Shown: in pieces, positions 56,777 to 64,000 of the stretch
Numbering within the stretch: position 1 is the stretch's first letter
Layout of the letters: each line of letters opens with the position of its first letter
Origin: Isoetes taiwanensis
Taxonomy: Eukaryota > Streptophyta > Lycopodiopsida > Isoetales > Isoetaceae
Direction of reading: 5' to 3'
NCBI GenBank assembly: GCA_021234155.1
Contig: JAJEKV010000012.1
Span: 4,531,789 to 4,595,788, forward strand
DNA: 64,000 nucleotides
Position numbers and translations under genes: made by a program
Notes under the pieces: model-generated
Database searches by the model: none
Told to the model about the DNA's origin: nothing
What the model saw: only the letters and a program-made list of their open reading frames with translations

Positions 56777-57930
56777 ACATGATCGAAAAAAATGCGGGAG
56801 AGATAATGAGAGAGGTGAGAGAAGGTGAGAGGGAGGTGAGAGTGGGAAAAACCCACTCTCACCTTTTCATGCGAGAGAGTAGGTTTTTATGTTAACTGAC
56901 ATTAAGGGTGTTTCCTACTAACCATCCTTGTTAAAACTTTTCCCCTTTACTTCTTCGTGCAGGCAGGGTGGCGGGGACATTTTTCCGCTTCTTGCTTCGA
57001 GCTCTGAAGCCATGGTGCGAGCAAAGAAAACACAAATTCGAGCTATGAATCACAGAAACAAAAATGCTAGAAACATGGGATTTTGTGTAATACAGAAGGA
57101 AAAGTGTGTAAATCAAAGTGGGCAGAAGAAGCAATCGAAGTAATCAGTTATTCTGAACTCGGATTTCTATGAAGATGTTCTGAACTTGGACTTTTGCGAA
57201 GATAGTCTGAACTCGAATTTTTGTGTACATGAAGAGGAATAAAAATGCACTGTAAGAAATAGGCTATTCGGTTTGATTTAAAGCATCCTGCATGTTTTAA
57301 TATAGTTTCTGAAAACCTGGCAAAAATCGCCCTTTTGAAGCATGCAACTCCACCTGCCATTCAAGCTGAGATTAAAAAGCATTTGTGCAGATTTTGGCCA
57401 CAAATCTAGCCATAAGCTTAACACAAAGTTTTGAGGGCTTCGAATAAGATTACAGTTCAAAATCTGCCATTTTACCAGCAACTCAATCTATTCTTCAATG
57501 TACGACATGTTTCAAAGCCCAAACACAGGGAAACCTCTCTTGCCAGAACTCACAAAGCCAGCAAATAATTTTTTCCTCCGGTTACCCCTGCTTAACTCGA
57601 CTGTAATCGATCCGTTGGATCTTCGATCTTGCAGGCCAATGCAACGATTTGTGCACTGAAGCCATGATTCTTTAAGTTTTTTTCATGATTTGGCAGGAGC
57701 TTTGGCTTCTGCCATAACAAAAAATGAAGCTGGGAGGGAGGGCAAAAGCTGCCCATGGCTGCCCGGGCCTGCCCCTTTACGTCTGTCAATGAAAAGTACT
57801 AACTAAAAGGGGTTAAGGCTTGAGAGTTATTGAGAGGTAATTATCTTTCAGGCATCTCTCCCTAAATACGTACAAATTTTATCTCTCGTGGTATAGCGCG
57901 AGAGATAAAAAAATTGCTTGCATGTGGGAA
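56776..57930 (+). mobile_element. (GA)n-associated hairpin element, copy I
   Basis: Shares an ordered set of blocks with 59922-61320: a left hairpin GGTGAGAGTGGG/CCCACTCTCACC with an A5 loop (56835-56863), a CAGGGTGG/GGCAGGGTAG block, GCTGCCCATG.CTGCCC with AAAAGTACTAACTA near 57750-57810, and a right hairpin TTTTATCTCTCG/CGAGAGATAAAA (57877-57910) followed by GCATGTGGGAAACC. No coding capacity recognised. Class unknown. Confidence 0.55.
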
Positions 57931-58689
57931 ACCCGGGGATTCCCGCAGACGCCGCTATGGTGAAGGAAAGCAATGTTGATCGAAGGATTAAGATATCTCT
58001 AATGAAAACAAGATTGAGCTTAAGGGAAAGACAAAACATCGACGGGCAAAGTTCATATTGGGATCAGGGGAAAATCAACGAACATCAAAGGCAAATTGAA
58101 TATTGAGGCAAAAAATTAATTGAGGGCTATTGTTCGGAACGATTGAAAGGAAGAAAAAGGAATGAGGGTGAATGTTGGCCATTCATGAAAACATCGAGAA
58201 TGTTCTCGAGGGCAACATCCTATAAAGTGTCAATTAGATGAACTATGATCAAATACACATGGATTTACAAAGAAAGCATAATATGAACCGAACCATTTCT
58301 AGGGTCGTAAGTTTTGACAAAAGAGGATATGATATTAACCTAGACTCAATAAAAATGGTGTTGATGGCAATGTGCCAATTCATAAGAACGATAACCAATT
58401 GTGATGGCAAAATAAAGGTTGTCACGAGATGAATCTAATCTTAAATAATGTGACAAAGCAAAAGCTCGTATAAAGGAGAATTGAACCAAAGGCTAGAGAA
58501 TGAGAGAGGACCTGCCTTGCCAAGGGAGCTACAGGTCTATATTAGTTTAAATGCAATAATGACATATAAAGTTTAGTATAATTGTAACGCAAGACTATTC
58601 CGCATTGAAAAAGTTCGGCATGGAAAACCAAAGATGAATGGATGCATGTAAGCTTGCCGAAAAAAATCCATCGATGCAAACCTGTGAAG
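57931..58689. other. no recognised gene
   Basis: AT-rich intergenic sequence with short open frames and no recognisable motif. Confidence 0.4.
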
Positions 58690-58835
58690 CTTGATTTGGG
58701 TAGATCACATCCCATGATTTGGGTGAAGAACTACATTGCATGATTTCGGTAGATACACATTGCAAGATAGGGGTAGATCCACATCCCATGATTTGGATGA
58801 AGGACATGCGCAACCCGATTATGGTAGATCCATAG
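58690..58835 (+). repeat. 24-26-bp minisatellite
   Basis: About five degenerate units of TGATTTGGGTAGATCCACAT plus TCCCA, in tandem with a few base changes. Confidence 0.6.
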
Positions 58836-59825
58836 CTAGGGAGGTAGGAAGAAAAGGGACAAAGACCCCAGGCATCAAATCTGGTACTCCAAGAATGAAT
58901 ATGAGTCCAATTGTCAAAGCTAAGGACATCGGGATGAGCTTGATTGGATATTGGCAGCAAATGCAACTCTAAAATCACTGAAAATCTGGCCTGGCAGACA
59001 GACAAGTAGACCCAACTCCATCTCTGGTAAATCCCAGCAACAGCGAAGCATGCAAAGGCGAACACATCTCTATATATGAAGAAACATCTGGAAAGGAAGA
59101 GAAATTGGCCAGATGGAATTGATTAGAAGAGAGGAAGGTGAAGAAAAACAATCTGGAAAGGATGGAGCATCATTCAAGGACCAAATGCTGGAGAAGAGGC
59201 AGTGTTGAAGAACAAAAAAGTTTATTTGCAGCCAAATATCAGCCCCAATGTCACATTATTGGAGGGATTAATCTGCAAAATTGGTTAGAGAAAATATAAA
59301 AGGAAGGCAAAACAATCTGGAAGAAGGCAGTAAGGAGATATAATGTATGAGTTGAGCATAGTTAGTTGGAACTCAAGAAAAATTTACAAAAGGGACATAC
59401 ACTTCCAGAAGATGAAATCCATGTCGCTCTAAGTTAAAGGTGACCCGCAAAAGATTCTAACTGCTCAATCATAAGAGAATTTGATGGAGGACTACAAGAT
59501 CCCTGCATGCAAATGAAAATTCCGAGGCCAACAGGAGCAAGGATCAACCACGAAATCAACAGACCTATAACTTAATGTGCATTTAAGAGATCTTAGCTAA
59601 ATAATGTAAACATGATCGCCCTTAAGATTCAGCCATGCAACAGAAATTTCATAGCCAGATAGAGCAAGAATCATCCAAAAAACTTACAGATCCGCCAATC
59701 AGTATGCATTACTTTATGCGTGTGAGAGAACTGAGCTAAACTTAAACCATTGCTTCATGCCGAAAGAATAACAAGAATTTGCAAAGAGAAAAACATGAAA
59801 ACCAAGAGTGTGCATCCTCTCATAG
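58836..59825. other. no recognised gene
   Basis: Purine-rich intergenic sequence; nothing recognised. Confidence 0.4.
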
Positions 59826-59826
59826 A

Positions 59827-59828
<2 letters not shown>

Positions 59829-59921
<93 letters not shown>
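59829..59921. repeat. (GA)n array at the left of element II
   Basis: About 46 GA dinucleotides, running straight into GCTCTCCCACATGC, the element's left terminus. Confidence 0.95.
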
Positions 59922-61447
<1,526 letters not shown>

Positions 61448-61464
61448 CAAGCCAAAGATCCTAT

Positions 61465-61545
61465 AGAATGGAATAGAATAGAATAGAATAGATTTTTTAG
61501 CGTCCACGGAGACCGACTGGCCTATGGGACCCAAACAAAAAAGAG
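61465..61545 (-). repeat. dispersed retroelement 3' end, copy 2, with (TTCTA)n tail
   Basis: On the minus strand: GTTTGGGTCCCATAGGCCAG, GTCTCCGTGGACG, TAAAAAATC, then about five TTCTA/TATTC pentamers. The same order is found at 23590-23665. Probably the 3' end of a LINE or SINE family with a pentamer tail. Confidence 0.55.
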
Positions 61546-62205
61546 AGCAGCAAGCGTATTACTGACAGGATAGGATATTAAATAAAAACTCCAAATTGCT
61601 TTTAAATAAGCGAAGGAAGCCCGAGGTCACAAGAATAGAGAACTCATACCTGCCAAAGAACCGTGATGAAGGTCAGGAAGAGCCAGAGAGATAAAAGTGA
61701 ATGGGATCATGGTGAGGAAGAGCTAGAGAATAGGATCATGATGACAATTGCCGGATGAAACCAAAGAGCAAGGAAGGAATGTTGTACCAAAGGTAGAATC
61801 TGGACAGATTTAGGGAAGAACAGGACAACGGCGGAGTGAAGCAATGGATAAGGAAAGAGATGCTGTTGTGAGAAGACGCCGATAACGAGCCACATGAATG
61901 ATGAGCACATATATAGCTGCTCATCCCATTCCAGAATAATGATCCGAGTGCTCAGATCGATGCCATTTTATAAGACATATTCCATGGCCATAATAAAAGA
62001 TGTAAACTATTTAATTTCGCTTAAAAAAACAGTTTTCATGAACTACATGACATGCCTCTACAATAATGCTAAAAAGGCCATGCACAAGACAAATTAACGC
62101 GCCTTGTAGAAGGGAAATCACCTTTCATTCCAAGAAAGTTTTTCTACTCGTTCTTTTTACATGCAACAATCGCCGACAAATAGAAATGAGTTAGCACGTA
62201 CCTTC
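61546..62205. other. no recognised gene
   Basis: Intergenic sequence without recognised features. Confidence 0.35.
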
Positions 62206-62206
62206 C

Positions 62207-62301
62207 AATGAGTGATGAGAAAAAGTCACATCTGTAAGATCACTGGGAAGATCCAGCCATATGACAGGATCCTTGATGAAGAAAAGCTCAAACTGATCCA
62301 T
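62207..62301 (-). CDS. possible first coding exon of an unknown gene
   Basis: On the minus strand an ATG near 62301 begins MDQFELFFIKDPVIWLDLPS followed by DLTDVTFSHHSLE, and then GGAAGGTACGTGC supplies a strong donor. The composition is protein-like. No further exon was identified in the 1.5 kb downstream, and the family is not recognised, so the call is tentative. Confidence 0.2.
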
Positions 62302-62699
62302 CGCTGGAAAAGAACAGGTTTGGGTTGGATCCGGTAGAGACAAAAGGCTTAGGAAGATAAACCCAATGTGAGGCATAGTAATGGGAAAAAAAAGGGAGAC
62401 TTTGCCCAATGCTACTATACTGTTGTGAGAATATTTATCGCTCATCCTCTCACGAGAACCTCGATCCTATGGTGTGGATTGATCTGCAATATCTTTTATA
62501 TGTTCTATAACCACAAAGGTATCATCACCATTCTTCTGCGTTATTCGTTCGCCTTTACTTAGTTACATGTTTACAGTTTCACACTTCTTACTTCCGATTT
62601 TTATTTCCGAACATATATATACGCATCATTTTGCACTTACAAAACACATTTATGTGAAGATCAGTATCACCTTCAGAACACATGTTCCACCTCCCAAAA

Positions 62700-62815
62700 C
62701 TTATAGAAGGATAATTTACACATGGAAAGAACAAAGAGAATAAACATTTAAGTGGTACTTATAGAAGGATTATTTACACATGGAAAAAACAAAAGAATAA
62801 ATAATTAAATGGTAC
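62700..62815. repeat. 58-bp tandem duplication
   Basis: TTATAGAAGGATAATTTACA begins two adjacent copies, the second with TTATTTACA; both end in AA.TGGTAC. Confidence 0.75.
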
Positions 62816-63189
62816 ATGTTTTTAGTCCACCACTTCAGGAGAAAAATGGATGCAAGCTACAATGCACCTCTCACTGATTGATACAACCATGCCAATCACT
62901 CAATATCAGAAAACGAACAGAATGTGGTTTAGCTTTTGCATCCAAACTGTTGGCAAATCAAAAATTTTACTATCTCGATTGGAGAACCATCATCCTCGAT
63001 ATTCATGAGATGACTTTTATTTTAAATATGGATCTACATAATTTGTGATATACCTACTGATAGCATATGTAACATAATGATTACACATTATTGCACCAAG
63101 AATGAGGTTGGCATTGCTAAAAGATGACAATCAAGATGTCTTAGATTAACCTGCAAATTTGAGAGAGTAGAGAGTAAGCTATTTGTCCA

Positions 63190-63850
63190 AAATCAGTTAG
63201 GTGTTACTAAATAAGCTAAATAAGCTTACCAAGACTGTAGTGTTTCAGAAAATTGTGGTATATAGACAAGAAACACGATCCGTTCAGCATCTCTGCATAT
63301 ACAAAAGCATTAAAATGAAAAGAGAGGATAGTAATGTAACTTTAATATTGTGCATGTACCTTTCAATAGCTTTGTTCCAATGCTTTTCTGGTTGCCACCG
63401 AAGTAGACACGTGGACACCTGTTTTTACTTATAAACAGATAGCAGCCTGCAACAAGGTAAAGTTGTAGCATATCTGTAATAAACTAACATCATGTTATAA
63501 TAAATTCACGTACAAAGAGTATCTGGTGCCATTGGTACTATATGTTGCCATTTTAAAGTATGCTCCATGAATTCCAAAAGATCATTAGCCCCGCAATATT
63601 TATCAAGATCATGAATATTCTGTCTAAATGTGGCAAGAAACCTACAACTTAAAGAATAAGAAACAGTGGCAAAAGATTATACCAAATAGCAGACAATAAA
63701 CACAAATATCTCCACACCTCAAGTTCAGAGTGATGTAGTTGCAAGACAGAACGTGATGTACAATGTGGCTTCAGGAAAAAGATGCAAAGCATTACAGAAA
63801 CTGCTATAGTGCACCATCATAAAGGACATGCCCATAACCTACCTAGAAAA
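63190..63850 (-). pseudogene. POLD2: POLD2-like exons (DNA polymerase delta small subunit), degenerate
   Basis: Successive minus-strand exon-like pieces: HLFPEATLYITFCLAT (about 63785-63730), FLATFRQNIHDLDKYCGAND and LLEFMEHTLKWQHIVPMAPD (63640-63535; donor GTACGTG), then CPRVYFGGNQ (63460-63370; acceptor TTGTTGCAG, donor GTACATGC), and AERIVFLVYIPQFSETLQS (about 63290-63225). This order matches the C-terminal half of POLD2 (CLFP..., L.KY..., TL.WRH.APTAPDTL, CPHVYFxGNQ, VRLVxIPxFxET). The POLD2 subunit anchors the polymerase delta complex in DNA replication. Losses (the DPFxIE segment, a stop after the LATTSL block, no final exon) suggest a pseudogene or degenerate duplicate. It probably extends past the right edge. 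Confidence 0.55.
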
Positions 63851-64000
63851 ACCAACACTAATATGGATACCTTTACTCGTTCCTGATTATAATAAATCAT
63901 GAATATTGTGGAACATAGAGCAAAGAAAACATTAAATAACAAAGTCGAGTGATCAACCACTTAAAAATCTAAAATAACATTATACATGTCTGCAAATGAT
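63851..64000. other. window edge, nothing recognised
   Basis: AT-rich. May be intron of the POLD2-like locus. Confidence 0.3.

Noticed and set aside
56835-56863. Rho-independent type terminator
   Set aside because: The hairpin resembles one in shape, but the context is a plant nuclear repeat and the loop, not the tail, is the A/T run.
56584-56895. Ser-Leu and Arg-Glu repeat proteins, also at 59714-60154 and 61218-61534
   Set aside because: These open frames exist only because (GA)n has no stop codon in most frames.

Overview
This is nuclear DNA from a land plant. It is AT-rich, its short coding pieces are split by GT-AG introns, and it is full of plant-type Ty1/copia and Ty3/gypsy retrotransposons, LINEs and (GA)n arrays. 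A seedless vascular plant such as a fern is my best guess, based on LINE style and repeat content, but this is inference and no marker proves it. Nothing suggests a bacterial, organellar or viral replicon. Most of the window is repeats and gene relics.

Left part (1-17.3 kb): a possible multi-exon gene of unknown function (630-1436, minus); a 5' retrotransposon end with a tRNA-Met primer site (about 2398); a diverged piece of the gypsy LTR family found later (2735-3150); one decayed exon resembling a CLC chloride channel (5850-5944); a frame-broken small secreted cysteine-rich protein gene (8152-8512, minus); a 1006-bp hAT-like non-autonomous DNA transposon with an 8-bp target duplication (10304-11309); a 113-125-bp minisatellite beside a tRNA-derived SINE head (12.8-13.4 kb); a strikingly regular heat-shock-element array (13510-13597) and a related 10-bp-periodic tract (14.6-15.2 kb). 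At 16.3-17.3 kb is the best ordinary gene, a 4-5-exon minus-strand gene that looks like plant DFO (DOUBLE-STRAND BREAK FORMATION), a meiotic protein.

Middle (18.4-25 kb): a decayed full-length LINE on the plus strand (ORF1, endonuclease, reverse transcriptase, (ATT)n tail), a 107-bp foldback, then a second LINE fragment on the minus strand followed by a (TATTTG)n array.

Core (24.7-54.6 kb): about 14.6-14.9 kb present twice in direct tandem (A: 24743-39337; B: 39338-54221). Each unit holds an internally deleted copia element, into which a roughly 13-kb minus-strand chromovirus (gypsy with integrase chromodomain) has inserted with target duplication CAGAA. Inside the chromovirus pol lies a 257-260-bp TIR element. 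Because the same nested insertion occurs in both units, the tandem arose after all insertions, or it is an assembly artefact: differences between the copies are mostly tiny indels and are worst in the interior.

Right part (54.6-64 kb): two copies of a hairpin-ended element associated with (GA)n arrays (about 56.7-57.9 and 59.8-61.3 kb), a dispersed retroelement 3' end with a pentamer tail, and at the right edge exons related to DNA polymerase delta small subunit (POLD2), apparently degenerate.

No operon-like logic applies. The main coherent units are the chromovirus, the LINEs and the DFO-like gene.
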